Source: Diphasiastrum complanatum (taxonomy: Eukaryota > Streptophyta > Lycopodiopsida > Lycopodiales > Lycopodiaceae). From it: a stretch of 64,000 nucleotides of DNA. Of this stretch, positions 30,166 through 42,147 are shown piece by piece; the stretch's first letter is position 1, and each line of letters starts with the position of its first letter. The translations under genes were made by a program, and so were the position numbers. Under the pieces are notes generated by a model. That model was given only the letters and a program-made list of their open reading frames with translations. It did no database searches and had not been told where the DNA came from. The DNA lies in NCBI GenBank assembly GCA_029204225.1, contig CM055107.1:8026472-8090471 (forward strand). The letters run 5' to 3'.

Positions 30166-33100
30166 TGAATTCTTACTCAAAAAATAGATCAAGAATTAAT
30201 CATCACACTTAAGAATCATTACAATTCCTTATTATCCTCTGACAATAATTAAGTATCTATTTATGATTCGTCAACCATAAATATTTAGATTCATATGATC
30301 CGTCAATCATAATTTCCTGAAATCCAAATCATACTTAATCATTTACAGGATACTGGAGTATATGTTCCACATAACTTAAGAAAAGTAAGAATCATTCCAA
30401 AATCTTTCCCAATAGAGAAAATATTGGATTTTAGGAATACTTTCCAATCAGGATTCTTTAACTGAAATGCGAGATATTCAAGTTCTATAAACAACTGGTA
30501 ATTAAAGACTGAACGCATACCAAAATGACAATCATCTTCAACTACAAAAACTTTAGATTACAATCCAGAATCACATCTAGATACCCAAAGTCCTGCTGAA
30601 TATCAATTCAGTTGTTATTCTTGGATTCATTATGATTCGTTATCCATTTGAGCTCTCTGGGATACAATCACTAATGAGCTGAGTCTATTCCTTAAGTAAG
30701 GAATACTCTATCCCAAGAATACCGTATATCCAATGCACACAATTTTAACAGATGAACCCAAATGATTCACTAATCATGCATCTTACAAGCAATATAATTC
30801 AAAAAACCATCAGTTCCCGGTGAATCCACATCACACTGATCGTTTTACCAATTAGCTTCATCCTGAAGTAATCAATTACTCAAGTTAATTGCCAATGATT
30901 CAGAAAACTCAAATGTCTAGGTGAAGAATTCAATTATACTAGTATAACACCACATTTAGATCCTTACCCAAATCATTTATAAGTTAATCCATAAATCTTC
31001 TTTACAAAGATTTGTTAACTCTGCAAGTATCTGTCAAAACAATACTTGATCATATGTTCATGTTTACCGACTAGGTTAAGTGCACTAGATAACCTTAGTA
31101 ACTAGGATTACATAGTAGATTCATACAAGATTAATCGTGCACATATGAGAATAATCTCACTATGATCTAGTACATAAACACATTCTTACCTGGCAGATTC
31201 CTCCAGAACCCACATACGTTACTCACATATCTCACTGAGATCTTGTAACTCAGCTACAAAATATTTTATATTCCTCATGAGTAAATAACATATCCGGAAA
31301 ATCTCTGAGACGAATAAAATTCACTCTCAGCAGTTTTCCAATCCCACTTACCTCTAATTACATAATTTATCCCTTTGATTAACCCCTCTCTGATCCTAGT
31401 ACTTAAACTAAGATTAGGTTGATCCAATAAAGAACTCTCAAACTTAAATTCTGATCAAACTTACTTCTATTCCAATAAAAATGAAATTAGTAACTTTTGA
31501 CCTTTTATTGTACTACCAAATAGATAATGATTCAAATATCAAACCAGTTCTAGATCCAAATTGTCCATACAATCTCTAGAGAATTCTTCTTATTCGAAAA
31601 GTTCCAATTAGGTATCTTACTCTGAATCTATCCGAAATTCCTTTCAGATCCAATCTCATTTCTCTACCCTAGCTGGCTCTCTTCCGAAAGCTATGCAACC
31701 AACAGATTCCCAAATAGAATTTTATCCCACCACTTCAACCCTCCTTTTAAAGAAATTATAAATTTTCATAAAAGTTAACTGGAAAGATGATATATGAAAA
31801 TATCTTATTCAAGAAAAGTCAGTAATAAGTGCTTCCACTAAAGAATTCACTTCATTACAAACAGGACTTCTCCTTCAAACATTTTTAAGTAAGTGATAGA
31901 AACTGTTATTCCATTGAAATCCATTTATGCAACATAGAAATTTTATGGTTTAAGAAATTGAAACATTTTAACCTTAGAATTTATCTGAATTCCAAGTCTA
32001 TTCACACAAGTAGTAATTTATATGACATAACAGTCTTTCAGAAGAATAACTTCATGCTGGAAAGAATTTATATAAATCAGTCAGATGTCTTATATTCGAG
32101 AAATTATTAAGAAGTAAGGAATAGTTAAGAAAGCGAGAAATAGATTTGAGGGCCTCTGATTTTGTAAACAATGAGATACCACATTGGGATCTAGATTAAA
32201 CCTCAAAATTTTCCAAAATACTCCACATTTGATTGAATGGTTTTCTTCTTTCCCATATCGCGACTAGGTACTAAACACACCATTGATCATCAGATCTTTA
32301 CAGTCCTAGAATTTCCTTTTCAAAATTTTTGATGTCCCATACCATTAGCTTTTCCTTCCAGAAAATCCTTAACCGTCTTATCTGATATTCTAGAGAAGAA
32401 TTTATCATCTAGTTGTCCTACAATCACTATAGGAAATTATCTTTTATTCCCAAACATTGGAGAATCCATTTTTTATTTGGATGACTGGCATGCCTATCAG
32501 ATGGATACCACAAAATCCACATTTGATTATGTGACTTAGACAGAAGAATTAACATGGTTCAATATTATACTCTGAACCTTTCTGGTTATTAACAAGCCTC
32601 AAACCCCTACTGACGCATCAAATTTAGGACAAGCTTATGTCAACTAACAGACCCAGTGTAATTCACGTATCAGATTCCACTTCTAATATTACAATTGCCA
32701 TCCAAAACTGTGGATAACTCAATGGTTACAAAGATATCAGTTACGAATTCAACTAAATGAATTCTAACCAGAAAATTAATAACTAGTATTAAGCAATTAT
32801 TTACAAGGATTACCAAAATCCTAACTGCAAAATACATTTTCCGATCACACTTACTACTTCTGATGTCCACTCTTCTTCCCTCTTTAGAATTTTCTTCCCT
32901 GAAAATCTATTTCAGCTAAGGTACCAAGAAGACGTAATGACATTAGTAAATGTTTGAAATTAATTATTGTAGGAAAAAGTCCAAAATAATTTCATTTTTG
33001 TCCTATACCTGGGCTGAATATCTGATATATTAAAAATCATTTACTAGTATATGAAACAATACTAGTCTGATCTTTTGAATATAATTCACCATAGGATTTT

Positions 33101-33590
33101 ACTAGAAATGAAATCAGTTACAGAATTCCTATTATTAGAAATTTCCAAACAAGTTGGATTGTTCTTCCTTTTTATTGACTAGTTTGGCATTGCTCCGTTA
33201 ATATTGACAAAACCTATCCAAACATAGAATATGAAATTACATGAATGGAAATCCCACCAATAGGATTTCAGTAATTCTTGAACCGTATCCTGTCAAATTT
33301 ATTGACTAGGTAAAGAATACTATTGCCACTCATCCAATCTGGTCATTTCATATTGTTTGACGATTTTAATTCAAATTTAACGAGTATCTTGCACAAAGGT
33401 TCACTTGACTGATTTCTATTGATCAACATCAATTAGAAAACTATCAGACAAGTAACTGATTTCCAGTTTTTACCAATTGAAATTCAACAAAAAGAAAAAA
33501 TTTAAATTTTAACTTTCATTCTGGGAATTCCCAACTCCAAAGTTACAAATAACAGCACAGTGAAAACTATCGGCAATTCATTGCGGTTCT
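30166..33590. other. AT-rich, gene-free stretch
   Basis: Over 3.4 kb with hardly any open frame and strongly AT-rich composition. No motif of gag or pol is visible in any frame. Before the family-2 insertion it was continuous with 40069-42142. It may be the non-coding interior of a large non-autonomous element or simply decayed DNA. Confidence 0.5.
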
Positions 33591-34326
33591 TGTGAAGAAT
33601 TGAAAAAGATTATCTATGTTAGATATAGGGGTCTTATGTTTTTTACATCAAACATCTAGGTGTAGGATGTTGATAGGAACAAATTTGGCATAGATGACAA
33701 ATTATGCATTTTCACTTGTAGTGCCACTATTGAGCCAAAATAGAGTAAGAGGCTAAACTCGTGCCAATTAGAGTGTAGACAAGTGTAATGCTTTTGTTTG
33801 ATGAATTCTAAGAGGTCCAATAGGATTTAGAGGTGGAACCATGTGAGGTTCAATAGAAATTTGAGGTGTGCTTGAATATAGTCCAATAGAATTAAGAGGT
33901 GCATGGACCAATGGTCCAATAGGATTAAGAGGTGACAAAGTGTGGTCCAATCGTAGTTGAGCATAGTGGTAGCTCGTGGATCTACTAGTATCATTGTACT
34001 CCTCATTTTGAAGCTAATTGATTTGGTGATTATGTGAATTTTGAGTGTTATTGGATTTCTAGCTTTCTCTCTCTACCCGAGAGCTCATGATGGTTTTTCT
34101 CTCTCTACCCGAGGAGAGCAGCTTGTTTTTACTTAGAATATTTTTTGAATACTTCCCACACGTGTGAGTAAGAGTTGGAAGTGATTGAATGCATGTAGTA
34201 GTGTGTTTTTGCCATAGGATCTAAGATTGATCTTGAATCTCAATCTAGTCTTGATCTTGGTGCATCTACACACCTTAGGAGATCACAAGTACATGTAGTG
34301 GACAATCCACACGTGTGAAATCAAAA
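33591..34326 (+). repeat. 5' LTR of copia family 2
   Basis: 736 bp from TGTGAAGAATTG to ATCAAAA directly before TGGTATCAGAGCC; the 3' copy ends ATCAACA, so the terminal CA has mutated here. It contains two CACACGTGTG palindromes (34157-34166, 34308-34317). Confidence 0.9.
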
Positions 34327-34339
34327 TGGTATCAGAGCC
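34327..34339 (+). promoter_or_regulatory. First primer-binding site of copia family 2
   Basis: TGGTATCAGAGCC immediately after the 5' LTR. The only 103 bp between it and the following purine tract do not resemble a normal leader. Confidence 0.9.
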
Positions 34340-34426
34340 AAGTTAGACCTATCAGTTCATGATGTCAAAGCCATGATTAGGTGGCCGAAGTTGTGGGGCA
34401 GGTGACAGCTAGGACCCCAACCAAGT

Positions 34427-34442
34427 GTGGCTTGAGGAGGAG
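34427..34442 (+). promoter_or_regulatory. Polypurine-tract-like sequence before the short LTR
   Basis: GTGGCTTGAGGAGGAG directly precedes TGTTGGAA. It has the form of the plus-strand primer found before the 3' LTRs of families 2 and 3 (both ...AGGAGGAG). Confidence 0.65.
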
Positions 34443-34586
34443 TGTTGGAATATCAATCCACACTCTAGAGAGAACTATCAAACAGGGCGGATAGCTCAAT
34501 GGTAGAGCATCCCATCCGGTATGAGGGAGGTCCTAGGTTCGAATCCTAGTTTGTCCATCCATATTATGATTTATGGATTTCCAACA
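34443..34586 (+). repeat. Short (TRIM-type) LTR with tRNA-like module
   Basis: 144 bp bounded by the perfect 8-bp inverted ends TGTTGGAA and TTCCAACA, preceded by a purine tract and followed at once by TGGTATCAGAGCC (34587). Positions 34485-34556 are tRNA-like: acceptor ends GGGCGGA and TTTGTCC can pair with wobbles, the D arm is GCTC...GAGC, and the T arm is CTAGG...CCTAG. The A box is TAGCTCAATGG and the B box GGTTCGAATCC (34536-34546) matches the Pol III consensus. The anticodon arm is irregular, so this is not a working tRNA gene. Confidence 0.7.
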
Positions 34587-35342
34587 TGGTATCAGAGCCT
34601 ACCTAAGGTTACCATGCATTTTGATCCATTTAAGTGAAAACTATTCATCAATCTTGAGCTAAAAATTGTCAAGGTCCATTTTCCTAGCTATTTTGTTCAA
34701 TTTTGGATCAAAAGAGATGAAAAGGACATTGATTGGATCTGACCTAGTACTGTATGGAATTAGGTGCTCAGACACGTGTGAGAAACATCCAATTTTAGTT
34801 TGGAAGTTCTCTCTCATGCTTGATCCAAAAATCTTGCTAGATAGCTTGTTTTGAAGTTATTTTTGTCTAGTTTTTGATGCAATCAGTTTCATTCCATTTG
34901 GTTGAGCCAATCAGAAGTTATAAGCTTTTGAAGAGGGTTAGGTAGGGCACCTAGACCTGGGTGGACACATTTGGTTTGGTCAAGAGATTGCTTGGTTGAT
35001 CCAAAATCACAGTTGTATGCTTATCAATCTCATCTATATGTGATCTAGGCACTATTTTGAGATCTTAGCCATTTTGTTTCATGCAATATCATTGTATTTG
35101 AGTCAAACTTGGTTTCCTAGTGTACTTCACACGTGCTAAGACTGTTTGACCCTAACTTTGCCTATACTCCATCATTTGATGTGAAATAGATCTTGTTTTA
35201 GAGAGATTTGTGTAGCTAGTGAGAATCAATTCACAAATAGTTGCAAGGTCTTTCATAGGAGGAGATAGTACTCTATTATTGGATCCTATTGAGCGTGTGT
35301 AGCAACATTTATTGTTCATCATTTGAGTTTTCTTCACTTCAA
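34587..35342 (+). promoter_or_regulatory. Second PBS and leader of copia family 2
   Basis: An exact TGGTATCAGAGCC at 34587-34599 opens a 756-bp non-coding leader up to the gag ATG. It has further CACGTG sites (near 34773 and 35126). This second PBS, not the first, is followed by sequence that looks like the natural leader. Confidence 0.6.
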
Positions 35343-37400
35343 ATGTCTTCAATGGGTTCATCCTTGTTGGAACCAAGTGAAAGATTGTCCACTTCAAACT
35401 ATTTGATTTGGAAAATGAAGATGGAGTCCATCTTGATCCTTCAATATGTGATGGACATAGTTCTTGGCCTTGAAGAAGAACCACAAGTTCTTCAAGAGGT
35501 TCAAAAATACAAAAAGAGAGCTAGAATGGCTCTCCACTACATTAAGATGAATGTCTCTAATGAGATATTGAGGGAGATAGGTACTTGTACAATAGCCAAA
35601 GAAGCTTGGGACTGTCTCAAGGCTATCTATGAGGCTAAGAATACTCTAGGCTTCTCATTCTTAGGAATCAAATCTTTCAAAGTAGCCAAAAGAGTGATGA
35701 GAGTGCTTCTAGTTATGTTTTGAGAGTAAAAGATATTCATAGAGAACTTGCTTGTATTGGTGATTCCATCAATCAAAATGAGCTAGTTCAAGTCATTCTC
35801 AATGGCTTGAGAAGTGAATTTGATAACCTTGTCCAATCCTATGCCATTAAGGAGGAGCTACCAAGTTTGGAGGCTCTCCAAAGTGTGCTAATTTCAAAAG
35901 AATCAAGACAAGAGTACAAGCTCTTGAGAATGGACAAGCTCTCTCTCACTCATAATGATGGCAAAGCTCTCTTTGCCAAGGATAAGCACAAAGGGAGGAA
36001 CAATAACCAACATCAACAATCCTCAAGTAAGGACAAATTCAAATCCAAAGACAAAGATGAGGAAGAAGATGATTTCTCTAATGCTTCATCATCCAAGCTC
36101 AAGAAGAAGAATATCAAGTGCTTTTATTGTGGCAAGAAAGGCCATTATGCCACCAATTGCTTCAAGAAGAAGAATCAACTCAAGCAAGCCAACATTATCA
36201 ATGAGAAGGAAGACACTATTGCAAGTGATGGAGAGGGATCTCTTATGGTCTCTAGTTTCTCATCTACTCCTTTCAAGAAGGATGGCCTATGGTATATTGA
36301 TAGTGGAGCCTCTTCACATATGTGTAGCTCCAAGGACTCTTTCTCTTCTATTGCACCTTATGATGGAGTCAAGAAATCAATATACACAACAAATGATTTT
36401 GAATGTCCTATTGAAGGCATAGGGAACATTCCCTTGAAGCTTGCATCCTCTAAATTTCGTTCTCTCTCTAAAGTTCTTTATGTACCTAAGCTTACTAAGA
36501 ATCTTATTAGTGTTGGCCAATTGTTTGATAATGGCCTTGATGTAAAATTCAATGTTGATACTTGCACTATCAAGAAGAATGATGAGATACTTGCATTAGG
36601 ATCTAGATTTGGAGGCATCTATAAACTAGATCCAAATGAGTATGTGAATGCTTGTAATGTTGCTCTTGTGAACAAGCTCTCTATGGAGGAATTATGGCAT
36701 AGGAGGTTGGAACATCCCAACTACAAATCCATGCTCTCTATGATCAAAGAAGCAAAGTTATTGGCTTGCCAAAGTCATTCTCCAAGAAGATCAAGCCTTG
36801 TGAGGCTTGTGCTATTGCTAGATCTCACAAAAAGCCATTACAAGATCTTCTATCAAAAGCAAGCATCCTTTGGAGTTAATCTACTCGAATGTGCATTTCT
36901 CATCAACTACAAGCAAGGGAGGAGCCAGTTGTTTTGTTACTTTCATTGATGATTTCACAAGATTCACTTGAATATATCTTCTTGCTTCTAAATCTATGGT
37001 GTTTGATCATTTCCTTATTTTCAAAGCTTATGTAGAGAAGCAATTCTCATTCAAGATTAAAGCTCTTAGAAGTGATGGAGGTGGTGAATATATCTCCAAT
37101 AAATTTCAAGATTTTTGTGAGCTTGAAGGCATCAAAAGAGAGTTCTCTTGTGCTTACTCTCCATCTCAAAATGGGGTGGCCGAGAGAAAGAATAGATCTC
37201 TATGTGAATGTACAAAATCTATGAGAATTGAGGCATCTTTGCCCAAAGATTTTTGGGGAGAAGCCATTAATTGTGCAAATTATCTTTGCAATAGGCTCCC
37301 ACATATAACTCTTGGAGGAAAGTCACCATATAGAAGCCTAAGGTTGATCATCTTAGAGTTTTTGGATGCATATGCTTTGTCCATATTCCCTTGGAAACAA
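35343..37400 (+). pseudogene. Copia family 2 gag, protease and integrase, frameshifted
   Basis: The frame opens with ATG at 35343 (MSSMGSSLLEPSERLS, NYLIWKMKMESIL), runs through the Gag UBN2 region, and shifts frame near 35690. It continues with the knuckle CFYCGKKGHYATNC at about 36118-36160, the protease WYIDSGASSHMC at about 36292-36325 and GAG-pre-integrase (LWHRRLEHPNY). A second frame break near 36780 and a stop near 36970 precede the integrase core (LRSDGGGEY with the second Asp, then NGVAERKNRS with the Glu). Another frame change lies near 37330-37400. The encoded Gag forms the particle, protease cleaves the polyprotein and integrase inserts the cDNA. With at least four lesions it cannot give a full polyprotein. 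Confidence 0.85.
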
Positions 37401-39310
37401 GGAAGAAAGAAGATCCTAGTGCATACAAAGGGATCATGGTTGGATACTCATCCACCAAAAAGGCCTATAGAGTCTTTATACTCTCTACTTCTCAAGTTAT
37501 TGAAAGTAGAGATGTTGTCTTTCATGAAGATCAACACTCATCTTTTGAAGAGGCCGAGATCAAGAAATCTATGGATGCATCACCATTTATTGATTTTGAA
37601 GACAATCATGATGTGATGGGGTCGAGATTTAAAGAAGACTCTCCTCGGATTTTCTCACCAAGAAGATCCATGAGAGATAGATCCGAGCCTAAGAGGCTCT
37701 CATATGTTGACAAAGGAAAACAAGTGGATCTTGATTCCACTAATTATGTTTTTTATGTCTCTCATAAAGAGCCAAAGAATGTACAAGAGGCACTCAATAC
37801 CAAGGAGTGGTATGATGCCATTAAGCAAGAGTATGATGCATTGATCACCAACAATACTTGGGAGCTTGTGGATCCTCCATCCAACAAGCATGTGATTGGT
37901 TGCAAGTGGGTATTTCGGGTCAAGTTCAATCATGATGGCACCATCAACAATCATAAAGCAAGATTATGTGCCAAAGAATTTGCTCAGATCCGTGGCCTTG
38001 ATTATGAGGAGACCTTTGCACCCATTGCAAAGATGGTGACAGTAAGAATTCTTATTTCTCTTGCTTGTTTCTTCAAGTGGAAGGTGTTCCAATTAGATGT
38101 ATCCAATGCTTTTCTAAATGGTTATCTTGAGGAGGAGATCTATATGGAACAACCTCAAGGATTCATCAAGGATGAGTCCAAAGTGTGCTTGCTCTTCAAA
38201 AGTCTTTATGGACTCAAGCAAGCACCAAGATCATGGTATTCAAGACTTTATTCTTTTCTTATCTCACTAGGATTTACTCTTAGTGACTATGATCCTTCCA
38301 TGTATCTAAAGTTTGTTGATAGCAATATTGTCATTCTTCTGATTTATGTTGATGACATTATTCTTTGTGGAAGTTGTATCAAGCTAGTTGATGAAACTAA
38401 GCTAGCACTTGGATGTGAGTTTAAAATGCAAGATCTAGGAGAGATACATTACATCCTAGGCTTAGAAATTGATTTTTATGAAAATCATGTCTTTATATGT
38501 CAATCTAGATATGCTCACTCTATGTTGAAAAAATTCCATATGGAAAATTCTAAGAGCATAGATACTCCAATGGAGCAAATTGTAAAAGATCCTAATAAAG
38601 GTGATGAAAGATCCTTTGAGGACATCACACTTTTTAGGAGTTTTGTAGGCTCCTTGATTTGGCTTACCATTACTAGGCCCAATCTAAGTTTTTGTGTGCA
38701 CAAATTGAGTCAATCTATGCAAGATCCTAAGATCCATCATTGGAAGATGGCCAAGAGGATTCTAAGATATGTATCTTCATCTTGTGATTATGGTCTACTC
38801 TATAAAAGTGAAGATCTATCCATTTTTGGCTACTCAGATTCGGACTTTGCAAGTGACAAGATGGATCGAAAGTCTATTAGTGCATACACTATCTTTCTTG
38901 GAGGCAATCTAATATCTTGGCTTTCCAAAAAGCAAGATACTATATCTCTCTCTTCATGTGAGGCAGAGTACAAAGCACTCACTACAACTACCAAAGAGGT
39001 GCTTTGGATCAAGAGGTTATTAATGGAGCTAAAGTGCATCAAGGAAGATGATCTACCAATGATCAAGTGTGATAACATCTTGGCCCAAGCTCTTGCCAAT
39101 AATCCCATATTTCATGCAAGAAGCAAGCACATAGAAGTGGCACACCATTTTGTGAGAGAAAAGCTTATTGGAGGAGAAATTTATTTGAAGCATGTCAACT
39201 CGTCCTCTTGTATTGCCGATCTACTCACCAAGCCTTTGAGCAAAAGTGCTTTCATCAAGCCTGGATCTAATCTTGGAGTCATATCAAGATCAATGCCCAA
39301 ATCTTCATAG
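37391..39310 (+). CDS. Copia family 2 reverse transcriptase and RNase H, open 639-codon frame
   Basis: After the last frame break the frame stays open to the natural stop. It holds the integrase C-terminal region (EDPSAYKGIMVGYSS), the RT entry WYDAIKQEYDAL, FQLDVSNAFLNGYLEEEIYMEQPQGF, SLYGLKQAPRSWYSRL and the catalytic LIYVDDIILCG at about 38341-38373. RNase H follows with YSDSDFASDKMDRKS, SLSSCEAEYKAL and CDNILAQ, ending SKHIEVAHHFVREK and LLTKPL. One variant from the usual is PNLSF for PDLSF. The length fits the pol end of plant copia elements. It lacks its own start codon in context, so it should be read as the intact part of a broken gag-pol. Confidence 0.85.
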   Translation: METRKKEDPSAYKGIMVGYSSTKKAYRVFILSTSQVIESRDVVFHEDQHSSFEEAEIKKSMDASPFIDFEDNHDVMGSRFKEDSPRIFSPRRSMRDRSEPKRLSYVDKGKQVDLDSTNYVFYVSHKEPKNVQEALNTKEWYDAIKQEYDALITNNTWELVDPPSNKHVIGCKWVFRVKFNHDGTINNHKARLCAKEFAQIRGLDYEETFAPIAKMVTVRILISLACFFKWKVFQLDVSNAFLNGYLEEEIYMEQPQGFIKDESKVCLLFKSLYGLKQAPRSWYSRLYSFLISLGFTLSDYDPSMYLKFVDSNIVILLIYVDDIILCGSCIKLVDETKLALGCEFKMQDLGEIHYILGLEIDFYENHVFICQSRYAHSMLKKFHMENSKSIDTPMEQIVKDPNKGDERSFEDITLFRSFVGSLIWLTITRPNLSFCVHKLSQSMQDPKIHHWKMAKRILRYVSSSCDYGLLYKSEDLSIFGYSDSDFASDKMDRKSISAYTIFLGGNLISWLSKKQDTISLSSCEAEYKALTTTTKEVLWIKRLLMELKCIKEDDLPMIKCDNILAQALANNPIFHARSKHIEVAHHFVREKLIGGEIYLKHVNSSSCIADLLTKPLSKSAFIKPGSNLGVISRSMPKSS

Positions 39311-39328
39311 ATAATTTTTTAGGAGGAG

Positions 39329-40063
39329 TGTGAAGAATTGAAAAAGATTTGCTATGTTAGAGATAGGGGTCTTATGTTTTTTACATCAAGCATCTAGGTG
39401 TAGGATGTTGATAGGAACAAATTTGGCATAGATGGCAAATTATGCATTTCCACTTGTAATGCCACTAGTGAGCCAAAATAGAGTAAGAGGCTAAACTCGT
39501 GCCAATTAGAGTGTAGACAAGTGTAATGCTTTTGCTTGATGAATTCTAAGAGGTCCAATAGGATTTAGAGGTGGAACCATGTGAGGTCCAATAGGAATTT
39601 GAGGTGTGCTTGAATATAATCCAATAGAATGAAGAGGTGCATGGACCAATGGTCCAATAGGATTAAGAGGTGACAAAGTGTGCTCCAATCACAGTTAAGC
39701 ATAGTGGTAGCTCGTGGATCTACTAGTATCATTGTACTCCTCATTTTGAAGCTAATTGATTTGATGATTATGTGGATTTTGAGTGTTATTGAATTTCTAG
39801 CTTTCTCTCTCTACCCGAGAGCTCATGATGGTTTTCTCTCTCTACCCGAGGAGAGCAGCTTGTTTTTACTTAAAATATTTTTTGAATACTTCCCACATGT
39901 GTGAGTGAGAGTTGGAAATGATTGAATGCATGTAGTAGTGTGTTTTTGCCATAGGATCTAAGATTGGTCTTGAATCTCAATCTAGTCTTGATCTTGGTGC
40001 ATCTACACACCTTAGGAGATCACAAGTACATGTAGTGGACAATCCACACGTGTGAAATCAACA
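39329..40063 (+). repeat. 3' LTR of copia family 2
   Basis: 735 bp from TGTGAAGAATTG to GAAATCAACA, parallel to 33591-34326 with scattered substitutions. It follows the purine tract AGGAGGAG. The downstream CACACGTGTG is kept (40046-40055); the upstream one has become CACATGTGTG. Confidence 0.9.
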
Positions 40064-40068
40064 GTTCC

Positions 40069-42147
40069 TTTTGTCAATTTTAACTTATCTATCACTGGAA
40101 AATAATTTAGACTTAGTGAAAACACTGTGATTAATTTCTGACTAATGAACTCAGTTTAATCAATTCACTAATCTAAATTGATTCCATAGATAACGAAAAA
40201 ATGACTGAAATTTTGAATTTTTTTGGAAAACTCAAAATTTGTTTTATTTTACGTAATTCAAAAATTCTGACGAAAATATTGTTAGTTTAAAAGACAATCA
40301 AAGTCGAAAAAATCAAAACACTATCTGATTTCTAATGTTACTAACCCAATGTCAAACTAGCATGCAAAACACAATACATCAGTCATAAACGTCACTTCTG
40401 AATTTTTTATGTAAACTTCAGTTTTACAGAATTTGTTGGCCATTAACACTGATTTGTGACCCAACTGTCAGAGCACACGCGTATGACCACTCAAATCGAT
40501 TGTAAATCCCTCATGAATGTTAGAATTACTCTGAGAATCAACATGCAACCAATCCAGACAAGCACAGTACTACAAATTAGAGAAATGACTGGCATGCAAT
40601 CAGAACAATTCCAAATTTTGCCAATTTTAATCACAAAACTACAAAACTTCAGATGATCATAACTTTGGCTACAGGACACCAAATTGGGTGCTGTAAAGCT
40701 CAATACAGAGGGAGACCAAGTGAAAAAGATGCTTGCCACATCAGCCTGCCCCTAGGCTTCACATGTGCAAGACCAGAGCGTCTGAAAAACTATAGTAGGG
40801 CACACTTCCACAAGAAGGAATCATGCAAAAACGTGCAAACACCTCCCCAAGCTCAAAATTGATGCTACCAACAGTCTTAAACCATCAATTAGACTTCCAT
40901 GAAGCATTCATACTGATCCTAAGATGCAGGCTGAGAACGAAGATTTCTTCATTTGTAGAAGTCAAAATAGCTTCAGACTTGATGGAGATGGTGCATAAGC
41001 CACCGACCATCAATTCACATGTCTGATAGCTTGCTGGGAAGGTAAAAAGGAATACTAATCATGCTATAATTAGTTCTAGAATGATTTCCTTATAGATTTG
41101 GAGAGATCAATCCCCCAAAAATCACCGAAAATGGTCATTTTTTTTAATTCAGGGAAAGCTTCAAAAGACTTTGGTCCACCTCTTTACAAGCTCTACATGG
41201 TGTTTTACAGCCACCTACTATCCAACTTTATGGAAAAACAAGCAAAAATGATGTTTTTGGCTATTTTTCGATTTTTTTCATCACTATAAAGTGGAAATTC
41301 ATGACATACAACTCTTTCTAACACATGCAAACCATTCTACAGAATTACAACCATCTAATTGATCTGATCTTGCTGGACTTTGATTCTTACTATCTATTTT
41401 GTGCCAAAAAGCATGAAAAACCAAGCAATTTTGACCAAAACATAGACTAGAATCATAAATCATTGGAGAGAACCGGCATGCATCATTAATTTCATCATTA
41501 ATGAACCCTAAAATGAAAGTACACTTGCTGGAAAATTCAGATCTACTAAGGATTTGATCTACACAAGAAAAAGCCCCAAAAAAGCATCACAAATTGGCCT
41601 TCAAAGACAATTCTCCAGAAAACCACAAAGAACCCAAGAGTAATGGATCTTAGCAACATGCAAATTGAAACTGGGATAATACACCCACTTGCAACCTTGC
41701 TATCCACCTTGGAAGATAATTCCCATGGATCCAATCCAAAATTTCGACGAAGGGTAGCCCTTCTCCATGTTCTCCAATCTTCGTAAGCCTTGCTCTGATA
41801 CCACTAGAAGGGAAACTCCCTAAGATCCTGCTTACAAGGCAAAACACAATGGAAAACACACTATGAAAAAACCACCCAACCAAGTAGAAGCAACCAATCA
41901 AATATAAAAGCTTCACCCCCAAGCCAAGGAACAAGAAGCATGAATCTAGAGTGAAACCCTGGCAATGAATCCATGATCACAATTAGGAGTAGGGCGAGTT
42001 TGGACCTCTTATATAGAGCCAGAAGCATCCTGGGCACATAGCCATGCATAGCCCTATGTTCCCTATACATAGACTCACCTAGAGTAGAGTCCTATGCATG
42101 GACCACCTATTTATAGAATTGTTATTGATAACTCTACACATGCATAC
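40069..42147. other. Gene-free stretch with a minus-strand primer-binding site
   Basis: AT-rich, without coding motifs; continuation of 30166-33590 before family 2 inserted. An exact GCTCTGATACCA (complement of TGGTATCAGAGC) at 41792-41803 shows that a minus-strand LTR element has its leader to the left and an LTR to the right of this point. The LTR end is not the usual CA and no partner LTR was seen. Confidence 0.55.

Larger units (their letters stand above)
33591..40063 (+). mobile_element. Copia family 2 element, complete but decayed
   Basis: LTRs at 33591-34326 and 39329-40063 flank an interior with PBS, leader, gag-pol and a polypurine tract (TTTTTTAGGAGGAG, ending 39328). Flanking GTTCT (33586-33590) and GTTCC (40064-40068) are a near-perfect target-site duplication. 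The two LTRs differ at about ten positions in the first 150 bp, so the insertion is older than families 1, 3 and X here. The leader contains a short-LTR element with a second PBS (34443-34599). Confidence 0.9.

Noticed and set aside
34485..34556. Functional tRNA gene
   Set aside because: The anticodon arm does not fold into a standard 5-bp stem with a 7-base loop, the acceptor stem needs several wobbles, and it sits inside a short LTR.
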